From Oxalobacteraceae bacterium (GTDB lineage: Bacteria; Pseudomonadota; Gammaproteobacteria; Burkholderiales; Burkholderiaceae_D), in contig JAIXTG010000249.1 in the NCBI GenBank assembly GCA_027484285.1, forward strand, positions 1 to 38,498: DNA of 38,498 nt, in the 5' to 3' direction. Shown piece by piece: positions 10,501 through 17,812 of the stretch. The notes beneath the pieces are model-generated. The model was not told the origin of the DNA and made no database searches. It saw only the letters and a program-made list of their open reading frames with translations. Within the stretch, counting starts at the first letter, position 1, and each line of letters starts with the position of its first letter. Position numbers and translations under genes: made by a program.

Positions 10501-11684
10501 AGCCCATCCTTCAGTGTCGCCAGGTTCTTGAAGAAGTCGGCATCCAGACCGCTGTCCTTGCCGGTGATGCGCGAAGCCAGCGCTTCAAATTCCTGCCGCG
10601 CCTTTCTTGCCTTGTCAGCCAGATCGTTGACGACCGGCGCGGCCTGCTTGCCGCTGGACGTAATGGCCGCCATTGATTCGACGGCGGCTGATCCGGTGCC
10701 CATGACCGTCTCCTGGAACCGGTCCAGTTCGACGCGGGCATCGGCTGCTTCTTCGTTGTATTTGTCGATGACCGCCTTGGCATTGGCCAGGTTGAATTTC
10801 ACGACATTCCATCCCGCCTCGCCCAGCGCAACGACGCCCTTGACCATCTGGTAGACGACAAACACGACTTCGCTGCCCATGACCGTCACGGTCTGGAAAA
10901 CCGTCTTCAGTATGGTGCCAACGGTCTTCATCAGGCTGCTGTTGTTGGCTGCAGTCAGGAATGCATCGGCCAGCGACTGTAGCGTCGGCAGCAGCTCGGC
11001 GGCCAGCTTGCGCCCCGTGCCCTGCACGCCTTGGCCTATTAAGTCGATCGTGTCGTTGAATTTCTCCGCCGCGGCGGCCGTCTTGGCATCCATCGTCAGG
11101 CCCAGCTGCTGCGCAAGCCGGTCGAACTCGTCGAGCGCACCCGCGCCCTGGTTCAGCAGCGGGATCAGGTCTGCACCAGACTTGCCAAAGAGCTGCACCG
11201 CCAGCGCGGTCTTTTCGGCGCCATCGCGATAGCTGGCGAACTTGTCGGCCACCAGTCCCAGCACGTCGCGCGTTGACTTCAGCGAACCGTCGGCATTGGC
11301 CGTAGCAATGCCCATCACCTTCAGTGCATCGTTGCCGCTGGTAATCGCAACCGACAGTTTTGATAACGACGATTGCAGCTTGTCGGAATCGAGCCCGGCC
11401 TGCCGGTACGCCAGCTGCAGGCCAGCGATGCGCTCGACAGCCACCCCGGTCTTCTGCGACAGCTTGTTCATCTCGTCGCCCGCATCGATGGCACCCTTGA
11501 TAAACGACTTAAATGCCTCAATACCGATACCTACGCCAACCCCTGCCAGCGCCACTTTCGCCATATTGGCTGCTTTGGCAATATTGGCCATCGCACCATT
11601 GACGGACCGCTGCGCCTCGAGCATCTTGCGCTGCAGGTCGGCGATATCGGCCACCAGCTTGATCGACAGGTCCGCCGTCTGCAT
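7575..11684 (-). CDS. tail tape measure protein
   Basis: 1369 aa; N-terminal LVADIADLQRKMLEAQRSV...; long coiled coils; C-terminal GLFDGGMRLVGENGPELEV. Confidence 0.93.
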   Translation of the reverse strand: MQTADLSIKLVADIADLQRKMLEAQRSVNGAMANIAKAANMAKVALAGVGVGIGIEAFKSFIKGAIDAGDEMNKLSQKTGVAVERIAGLQLAYRQAGLDSDKLQSSLSKLSVAITSGNDALKVMGIATANADGSLKSTRDVLGLVADKFASYRDGAEKTALAVQLFGKSGADLIPLLNQGAGALDEFDRLAQQLGLTMDAKTAAAAEKFNDTIDLIGQGVQGTGRKLAAELLPTLQSLADAFLTAANNSSLMKTVGTILKTVFQTVTVMGSEVVFVVYQMVKGVVALGEAGWNVVKFNLANAKAVIDKYNEEAADARVELDRFQETVMGTGSAAVESMAAITSSGKQAAPVVNDLADKARKARQEFEALASRITGKDSGLDADFFKNLATLKDGLDKAYVSLEQYVQLVETYIKQQKFYQDQLKAEADLLKEFERDGVERAKQREKEIEDRAKQLKSVEEMIDQIRFEADALKMTNVERETAIKLRELENKGIAQGTKEYEQYAEQIRQAVEAREATEASIKQQQEYAKQWEKITDQIGQALANSLMDGGKSAWEYLKNLFRTLVLRPLLDPIIRGVTGTMAGTMGMAGTASAATGSSVGAVNVMTVLNNGYNLLKTGFASMTGALGEQIRNVADFFIQSSNTTIAEFGNAIYRNSEFLAEAAGTLGNAAAAYGIQKFISGGYKVGDGKVVDVLTAVGGAIFGPIAGVVAGVFNRAFGRKLVAAGIMGDFGGAMGFAGSNYKFEKGGWFRSDKTSTSPLDPVVQDALAKQFLSIQGAVKSMANALGNATTQVDGYTKAIKVNLMGLSPEKAQAKLQEVFADISEELAVVALRQIAGAELKAAGRLNQGFVANGLAISDYIKGFQQSGETAADTLKRLSTAISVVNQAFDTLGYTLLQASLSGADLASQLADAFGGVENFTKAINSFYGEFYDEAERTTIATRQLTQTFAAMGLQLPATRDAYRSLVESLDVTTDKGRNLFAALVQLAPTFALITKSAEQLRQDAIDAAQAATDNALRALEQAIDAQKASIEVTRQVAQESVSNLKSIFDVLSGAIDELTGQIGGMTAAQGQAFIDQAISAARATGYLPESGQLSNAIAAVRGGMGTRSYASAFEAERDRLLLAGKLNDLRGLTGDQLTVAEKTLQTAQDQLAALDAQLQAGRQQIESIRGLAIPILSVTDAVNLMNATVSSEIRVLNSSVASYQAQSAAQAATATAAQSASTQATPQTMTLVQAVAKLKEAGIAYGGQAGSTLRTTQDIANYFGATLTSSSGSVLKTPQYAAGGLFDGGMRLVGENGPELEVTGPARYYSSANTAAMLGGGAEVADEIRQLREENRAQSRALVGLQNRMTKLLEQWDGDGIPETRNVAA

Positions 11685-12148
11685 TACGCCGCCCTCCCGC
11701 CAAAGATGGCGCGCACCTTGCTGGCGACGGCTGCACGGCGCTCGCTGTCGCGATCAATGTACGGCGCCGGGCAATCGGGCTCCTCGGCCAGTTGGCTCTG
11801 GTGCAGGTAGTCAGCCGACAGCCGGCGCAGCGCGCGCGCCTCCCAGGCGGCCAAATCAATGCCGACCGCCTGCTGCCACGCATGGATATCGTGCCAGGAC
11901 AACGGTATTGCGCCCATCGCGCCATAGGCAACGGGACCGCATTCGAACAGGTAGGCCGACAGATGACCGGCGGCGCCTGCATCCGGCAACGCGGGGGTGG
12001 TGCCTGCGTCGGTGATGGTCTGCAATCGGGTCATCTGCTTGGTCGGCGCGTTCTTCTGTAGGGACTTCTTTTCGCGTGGTGCGGTATGCAGCCACGCCAG
12101 CTGCTTCACATAGAGCGAAACTTCCTCTATGCGTCCTTCGTAAAATTT
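11684..12148 (-). CDS. tail assembly chaperone T segment, expressed as G-T fusion by -1 frameshift
   Basis: Frame open upstream of the annotated GTG (12109) back to the heptamer AAATTTT; no convincing own start/RBS; located G-GT-tape measure as in lambda. Confidence 0.8.
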   Translation of the reverse strand, partial: KFYEGRIEEVSLYVKQLAWLHTAPREKKSLQKNAPTKQMTRLQTITDAGTTPALPDAGAAGHLSAYLFECGPVAYGAMGAIPLSWHDIHAWQQAVGIDLAAWEARALRRLSADYLHQSQLAEEPDCPAPYIDRDSERRAAVASKVRAIFGGRAA

Positions 12149-12525
12149 GCCCAGTCCGAAATCGCCTTGCCGACCTGCTCGGCAATGAATCCGATCGTCG
12201 GATCGTTGTAGGCGGCTTCAAATGCCTCGGCATCGTTTTTGCCCTTGTAGGCCCAGCCGTTGAAGGACACGGTGCACGCGGCCAGGAATTCGGCGTTCTC
12301 GCGCTGCTGCTCTTCGGCGCTTAACTTGATCTTTCCCTTCTTGGCCATGCGGTCGAGCATGCGCTGCGTGCGCGAAGCCTGCGCCTTCGTGTATGCCTTC
12401 GAACCGGGGCCGTAGACGGTCACGGACAGCGCCTTGCCATCGTCGCCGACCAGGGGCTCGTCGTTGCCGTTGAAGAGCTCCAGCGTGAATGTCTCTTTGG
12501 CTGCAAGGTTGGTAATTTCAAACAT
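12127..12525 (-). CDS. tail assembly chaperone G-like
   Basis: MFEITNLAAKETFTLELFNGNDEPL...; RBS aaggaa; between tail tube and tape measure. Confidence 0.8.
   Translation of the reverse strand: MFEITNLAAKETFTLELFNGNDEPLVGDDGKALSVTVYGPGSKAYTKAQASRTQRMLDRMAKKGKIKLSAEEQQRENAEFLAACTVSFNGWAYKGKNDAEAFEAAYNDPTIGFIAEQVGKAISDWANFTKDA
12142..12148 (-). other. programmed -1 ribosomal frameshift site A AAT TTT
   Basis: X XXY YYZ heptamer in G frame (GCA AAT TTT ACG), 12 nt before the G stop, shifting exactly into the downstream frame. Confidence 0.85.
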
Positions 12526-12646
12526 GAAGGATTCCTTTTCGCGAGGAGGAAACTGACTACTGCCCGTGCTCCGACCCGCCGCCCCCCGCGAAGAAGGCGA
12601 ACGGGTCGAAGTCGGTGCGCTGCTTTGGCTCTTGGCCAAATCCTAG

Positions 12647-13108
12647 TTACGCCGACAACACTTCAACGATGCCCACGCCTGCCGAGTTCGTCGTCAGTTC
12701 CAGCGCAATCGTGGCCGAAGTCACCGAATCAACTGACCCGACGCCGACCTTGAAGCTCATGACTTTCGCCTGGAAGTAGTAAGCGTCGCCGTTTTGCGTG
12801 GTGATCTTGAAGGAGTAGTCGTTGTCCGACAGCGACGCGGCCTTGGCCAGGATCTGGCCGGCATCGTCGGTATCGAGGCCCAGCTGCATCGAGATCGAGC
12901 CTTCGTTGAAGCTGCCCTTCAACTTGACCGTGCCGCGATTGCCGATCGGGTTGTGCGTGATGAGGTTGAATTCGCGACCGAATTCGCCAAGGTCGGTGAC
13001 CTCGCCGATGGTCGTCATCGTCAGTGCCGCATAACCGGTGCCATCGTAGGTGGCCGGCTGGCTTGCGCTGATCTTGATGGTCGTTCCTGCGCTTGATCGT
13101 ACAGTCAT
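12647..13108 (-). CDS. major tail tube protein
   Basis: GEVTDLGEFGREFNLITHNPIGNRGTVKLKGSFNEGSISMQLGLD. Confidence 0.85.
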   Translation of the reverse strand: MTVRSSAGTTIKISASQPATYDGTGYAALTMTTIGEVTDLGEFGREFNLITHNPIGNRGTVKLKGSFNEGSISMQLGLDTDDAGQILAKAASLSDNDYSFKITTQNGDAYYFQAKVMSFKVGVGSVDSVTSATIALELTTNSAGVGIVEVLSA

Positions 13109-13126
13109 GATGTTTTCCTTTCCAAA

Positions 13127-13426
13127 TTAGGCTTGAAGCAGATGCAAGGTGGTCAAGCCACTGGCATCTGGCATCGCATTGGCAATCCGATAGCTGCCCG
13201 CGGCCGGCCCGCTGGTGATCACCAGCGTTTTGCCTTCAGCCACCGCCGGCACAGCGGCCGACGGCAGCGTGAAGCGCGGTGACGACCCGCCACCGCCCCA
13301 GCCGTCGAGCGCCGCGTTCTCGAACCCGGCATCGACCAGACCCCGGATGGTTGTCCCATCAAGCGTTGCGGTCTCCGCAAACTCGCCCGACTTGAAAAAC
13401 ACGTCCAGGTTCTCGGACAGGCTCAT
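13127..13426 (-). CDS. head-tail joining / tail completion-like protein
   Basis: MSLSENLDVFFKSGEFAETATLDGTTIRGLVDAGFE between capsid and tail tube genes. Confidence 0.65.
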   Translation of the reverse strand: MSLSENLDVFFKSGEFAETATLDGTTIRGLVDAGFENAALDGWGGGGSSPRFTLPSAAVPAVAEGKTLVITSGPAAGSYRIANAMPDASGLTTLHLLQA

Positions 13427-13434
13427 CGGATCAC

Positions 13435-15351
13435 TCAGGCGGTCACCGCATCGACCATCGTCGCGAACGACTCGGCATGGCGCAGCGCGATGTCGACGTC
13501 CTGCAGCGCGACGACGCGCACGGTGCCGGAAGTCGAGTTGCTATACGGGTCGACCATCAGGTCGAGGCTGCCCCACATGCCAACGATCAGCGAGCTGAAG
13601 TCGCCGAAGATGATGGCCGACAGGTTTGTGCCGCTGCCCTTGGTCAGGTTGCTCGGCACCGCATTGGTGACGCCCACCTGATAGCCATTGACCGGGAAAT
13701 CGCCACCTTCCCAGATGAAGCCGGTCTGGCCCGACACCTTCGAGGTGCCCTTGAGCTTGCCGCGCACCTTGGCGTTGGTCAGATAGCCGAGCGTGCCGAT
13801 GTCGGCGTTGGCGACAGCCACGTCGGTCTCGAGCTCGATCAGATTCGCCCAGGTCGGCGCGGCGCCATCGGTGCCACCGGCCACCGACGGCGTCACTTGC
13901 GTCAGGATGCCCGACGGCTGGTTCGACGAACCGCTGCCGGAGATGGCGGCCTGCTGGATGGCGAGACCCAGGACGGTGGCCAGATCGGTCTGGACCATGC
14001 CTTCGACGTCCATTGAGCTCTGCAAGATCAGGCGGCGCGAGATGTCGGTGTAGGCCCCAACCGTCTTTGGCGACATCGTCACTTGGCCAAAGGTCTGCTG
14101 GCTCTCGGTCGGGCTGCCGGACTCGGCCACCCAGTACGCAGTGGCCGCGCCGGTCTGCTTCGGAATGGCGATGTTGCCCACCAGGCCCGTCAGCATGCGC
14201 GCGCCCAGCCGATCGATCACCATCGCGTTGCGCAGCACGTCGATGAAGCTGCCGGTCAGCAGGTCGGTGGCAACCAAGTTGCCGCCGGCGGAGGCGGTGC
14301 CGACATTCAGATCACGGCGCTGCACTTCGGACGGGATGAAAAAGCCGCGGGCGGCCTTGCCCATCTTCGAGGCAACGGCTTCGGAGCACTCGCGCTCGAA
14401 CGCAGCGGCGCGCTGTGCGGCGGCATCGGTCGGGTTGGCCAGCGCATTAATGGCGCGCATGACCGAATACTTCTGCACCTCGCGCTTGTCCATGCCGATG
14501 TCGGCGGTGGGCAGCGGCTTGGTCGACAGCGCGCGGATGGCCTCGGCCTGGAACTGCTCGACGGTCTTGCCATCCTGGATGGCCTTCAGTGCGAGCTCGG
14601 CGCCGCCGGGGATTGAGGCAGCGATTTTCGTGATTTCTGCAGCGTGGTTGCGCTGTTCGGTGACTTCAACGGGCATGATGGTGTCCTTGATGAGTTCGGT
14701 GGATTTCGATGCGGCCTCGGCAAGCGCAGGCCCGTCGTCGAGCAGCGGCACACATGGCTCGATCGGTTCCACCCGATCGATCTCGGCGCTGCGCGCGTCG
14801 TTTGCTTCGTGAAGATCCGCGCTGCGGCCCACGCCGACAGTCGCGTCCGCCGGCACGGAGACCAGCGAGATTTCAAAAGGCTCCCAGTCCGTCACGCGAT
14901 AGGTATCCAGCCCATCGCGTGTCTCGACCAGTACTGCCTGGTGGATCAGGTAGCCGACCGACACATTCTTGCGAATACCATCGACGACGTCCTGCCACAC
15001 TTCCTCTGCCCGCGCACTTCTCCCGAAGCGCACGACGGCACGGGCTACACTGTCCGTACCGATCGACACAGATTCGATGACGCCCACGACGTCGCGCATG
15101 TCGTGGTCGCACAAAAGGTTGGCCCCGCCCATGAGACGCTGCAGGCGCATCGCGGCGGCCGATATATCGAGGATCTCGACACCCCACCAGCGCTCGTACG
15201 GCGTCTCGGATGCGAACGCGAGCTCGGCGGTGCGGGCTTCAGGATCGATCGCGGCGCGATCGACGACGAACGCCCGGGCGAGCTTGCCGCCAACATCCTT
15301 CAGATGCTCACGCAATGCGGCCGGGACTTTGGGGAAAGATTTTTTGCTCAT
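13435..15351 (-). CDS. HK97-type prohead protease / major capsid protein fusion
   Basis: N-terminal protease motifs NLLCDHDMRDVVGVIES and RKNVSVGYLIH; C-terminal HK97 capsid (SGILTQ, GNIAIPKQTGAATAYWVAESG); longest ORF starts at 15387. Confidence 0.9.
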   Translation of the reverse strand: MSKKSFPKVPAALREHLKDVGGKLARAFVVDRAAIDPEARTAELAFASETPYERWWGVEILDISAAAMRLQRLMGGANLLCDHDMRDVVGVIESVSIGTDSVARAVVRFGRSARAEEVWQDVVDGIRKNVSVGYLIHQAVLVETRDGLDTYRVTDWEPFEISLVSVPADATVGVGRSADLHEANDARSAEIDRVEPIEPCVPLLDDGPALAEAASKSTELIKDTIMPVEVTEQRNHAAEITKIAASIPGGAELALKAIQDGKTVEQFQAEAIRALSTKPLPTADIGMDKREVQKYSVMRAINALANPTDAAAQRAAAFERECSEAVASKMGKAARGFFIPSEVQRRDLNVGTASAGGNLVATDLLTGSFIDVLRNAMVIDRLGARMLTGLVGNIAIPKQTGAATAYWVAESGSPTESQQTFGQVTMSPKTVGAYTDISRRLILQSSMDVEGMVQTDLATVLGLAIQQAAISGSGSSNQPSGILTQVTPSVAGGTDGAAPTWANLIELETDVAVANADIGTLGYLTNAKVRGKLKGTSKVSGQTGFIWEGGDFPVNGYQVGVTNAVPSNLTKGSGTNLSAIIFGDFSSLIVGMWGSLDLMVDPYSNSTSGTVRVVALQDVDIALRHAESFATMVDAVTA

Positions 15352-15372
15352 GGCGGTATTGCACCGCATGAC

Positions 15373-15403
15373 AGGTGAAATTTTCATGCATCGGATTTCA
15401 CCT
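15373..15403. repeat. 31-bp palindromic repeat, copy 1
   Basis: AGGTGAAAT-N13-ATTTCACCT, 9-bp perfect arms. Confidence 0.75.
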
Positions 15404-15411
15404 ACTGTTTT

Positions 15412-16884
15412 TTATACGCTGTTCGATGCTGCAGATTGCGCACCTGGCGCCCCATCGTAAGCGGTAAGCTTTACTCCATACTGAAGCGCCGTATCCTGCG
15501 CGGAAGCGATCAATTTCAGCGTGTCCTCGAAGTCGTAGCCCATCGCAGCCGACAGGTCCTGCGGGCTGATCAGGCCGGCCTTGACGCCGAGGATCTTCGC
15601 TTCCATGTCGTTCTTCGGGTCGACCCATTCCCAGCGCCGCGGCTGCCATTCGTGGCGACGGAACTTGGCCAGCTTTGCGTATGGCAGCGCTGCGCCGTTG
15701 GGCATCGTAATGGCGCCCGATAGCAGCGCCATTTGCAGCCAGTGGTTGAACACCGGCTCCATGAAGCAGCCGATAAACCATTCCTGGTCGGCCGCCCAGC
15801 GGTCGCGTTCCTCAAGCGTGCCTGAGCGGATCGATGAAAACGACACGCCCTCAAGGTCGTTGGCCAGCGAGTGGTACGCGACGCGCCAGCCGGTAGCAAT
15901 GCGCTGCAGCGTGGTTTTTACAAACGGCCCGAAGACCTCGTTCGGGTATTTCGAATCGTATGCCTGAAAGCTCACCCCGGTGGGCAACGTGTCGAACACG
16001 CCGGGCTGGCTGGTCGTAATCGTCTCGCCGTGCTCGTTTTGGCCAATGCCGGGGCTGCCGCCATCGGGTGTGGTGAAGAACCCGTAGTGGTTGGCGCCGT
16101 GCTCGGCCGCCAGCAGCGCCGACAGCTTGAAGTTACCCAGGTGATGCAGCGACAGCATCGACGGCGCCATCCATGGAATGCCACGCATCTGCTCGGCGCG
16201 CTCGACGCGGAACTTGTGCAACAGCTCGTCGATTGGCACGCGAATGCGCCGCCGATTTGTGCGCGCCCCATCATTCGGGTGCGCCTCAAAAAGATGCAAT
16301 GCCAGCGGTCGCCGGTACGCATCGACCTCCACGCCCATGATCACCGTGTTTTGACCATACAGCCCGTTGTAGGTCGTGTCGATGCGATCGACGTCGATGA
16401 CCTGCAGCGCAAAGTTGAAGCGATTACGCGCATCAGGGCCCTTGACCAGCCGCACCAGGAATTCGCCATCGGATGGCAACGCGCCGATGATCGAGTCGCA
16501 CAGGTCGCGCAGCGACAGCTGCCCCGTTACGTCGCACTGCTGCGACCACTCGTGCCACGCCTTCTCTATCGATTCGTTTGCAATTTTGTCTGGCAATCCG
16601 GGTTTTTCTTCTACCCGCATCTGCAGCCGGATACCCGATGGTCCGACGATATTATTCTGGCACATGCGCACGAACTTGGACGCGTAGTCGTTGTTGTTGA
16701 CCAGCTGGCGGCCGCGGCGGCGCAGGTTATCGAGGTCGTACTGCAGCTCCTGGTTGATCGAGTTGGCCGTGGCGATCCAGTCGGCGGTCAGCCGGTCGAT
16801 GCGCGCGGCCTCGAAACGGCGCACGGCCATGGTCGGCTTGGCGCCAAACAGGCGACGGGCACGGTCAAGCAAGGGAATTTTCAT
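15412..16884 (-). CDS. portal protein, lambda type
   Basis: RRRGRQLVNNNDYASKFVRMCQNNIVGPSGIRLQ. Confidence 0.92.
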   Translation of the reverse strand: MKIPLLDRARRLFGAKPTMAVRRFEAARIDRLTADWIATANSINQELQYDLDNLRRRGRQLVNNNDYASKFVRMCQNNIVGPSGIRLQMRVEEKPGLPDKIANESIEKAWHEWSQQCDVTGQLSLRDLCDSIIGALPSDGEFLVRLVKGPDARNRFNFALQVIDVDRIDTTYNGLYGQNTVIMGVEVDAYRRPLALHLFEAHPNDGARTNRRRIRVPIDELLHKFRVERAEQMRGIPWMAPSMLSLHHLGNFKLSALLAAEHGANHYGFFTTPDGGSPGIGQNEHGETITTSQPGVFDTLPTGVSFQAYDSKYPNEVFGPFVKTTLQRIATGWRVAYHSLANDLEGVSFSSIRSGTLEERDRWAADQEWFIGCFMEPVFNHWLQMALLSGAITMPNGAALPYAKLAKFRRHEWQPRRWEWVDPKNDMEAKILGVKAGLISPQDLSAAMGYDFEDTLKLIASAQDTALQYGVKLTAYDGAPGAQSAASNSV

Positions 16885-17438
16885 CGGCCAAACCTGACAA
16901 AGATGCGATTCGGCGGCGGCAGGCCTTGGGCGGCGGCCAGTGCCGCATCCTCGCGCTGCACGTCAAACCGTAGCCGGTCGCGCAGCTTCAAAAGATCGGG
17001 AATCGACAGGTACTTCAGCTGCCGGCCATTGATTTCGTACTCGGCCACCTCGCTGCTGGCCCGGTTGCCCAGCACTGCCTCGACCGCATCGAGCATCTTG
17101 CGCGCCGCGCTGCGGTCATCGAGCGTGGCAGCGGAGAACGCCGGCTCGATCGTGATGCGCCCGGACGCGACGGTAAATACCTGCCCAGCCTTCGACACCT
17201 GCGCGCGCCACGCATAGTCGCCCGCTGACCACAGGGCGCTCGTGGCTGCCGGCACGTTGACCAGAAAATCGTCACCCTGCGCCGAGGCGGCAATCGTCAC
17301 CTTGCCGGCGGCATTGATCAGCGTATAGGCCAGCGTCCAGCCATCGCCGGCTGGATAGTCGTGCAGCAACCGGGTCCACTGGATCGTGTCGCCGGCAATG
17401 ACGCGGGCGGGTTCAAGGGAAGGAATGGGAAAGGCCAT
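16881..17438 (-). CDS. gpW-like head-tail connector with extended N-terminus
   Basis: SSEVAEYEINGRQLKYLSIPDLLKLRDRLRFDVQRE; 4-bp overlap with portal. Confidence 0.6.
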   Translation of the reverse strand: MAFPIPSLEPARVIAGDTIQWTRLLHDYPAGDGWTLAYTLINAAGKVTIAASAQGDDFLVNVPAATSALWSAGDYAWRAQVSKAGQVFTVASGRITIEPAFSAATLDDRSAARKMLDAVEAVLGNRASSEVAEYEINGRQLKYLSIPDLLKLRDRLRFDVQREDAALAAAQGLPPPNRIFVRFGR

Positions 17439-17478
17439 GAACGCAAATTGGGTGTTTGGGGCCAGTGTCGTTGATTTA

Positions 17479-17509
17479 GGATGAAATTTTCATGCACTTG
17501 ATTTCACCA
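17479..17509. repeat. 31-bp palindromic repeat, copy 2
   Basis: Shares TGAAATTTTCATGCA and GATTTCACC with 15373-15403 at the same spacing; directly after the Mor-like stop codon. Confidence 0.7.
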
Positions 17510-17812
17510 TCACGGGCTTTTCAAGATTTGCTTGATACGACGTTCAGATAAGTTGTAACGGCGTGACAGAAAACTAATGCGTTCCCCGGCAAGGTAGTCG
17601 CGAACTATCGCGTCATTCCTTTGACTTCGCATGGAATCGGTAATTTTGGCGATGTAGCAAATCCTGCTGTATTCACCGGCCCAATCATGACGGACTTCTT
17701 TCGCAATCCTAAGCGCTACGTCGACTGACATATCAGGCAACTGCTCAACCAGTCGGCGGATCACGTCGTCGACAATATCGTCCTGAGATTTTGGCTTTTT
17801 CTGTCTCACCAT
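17510..17812 (-). CDS. Mor-family transcription activator-like protein
   Basis: QRNDAIVRDYLAGERISFLSRRYNLSERRIKQILKS C-terminal HTH resembles the Mor family. Confidence 0.65.
   Translation of the reverse strand: MVRQKKPKSQDDIVDDVIRRLVEQLPDMSVDVALRIAKEVRHDWAGEYSRICYIAKITDSMRSQRNDAIVRDYLAGERISFLSRRYNLSERRIKQILKSP

Noticed and set aside
15871-17217. 448-aa plus-strand ORF opposite the portal and connector genes
   Set aside because: Low-complexity antisense ORF; opposite strand encodes a recognisable portal.
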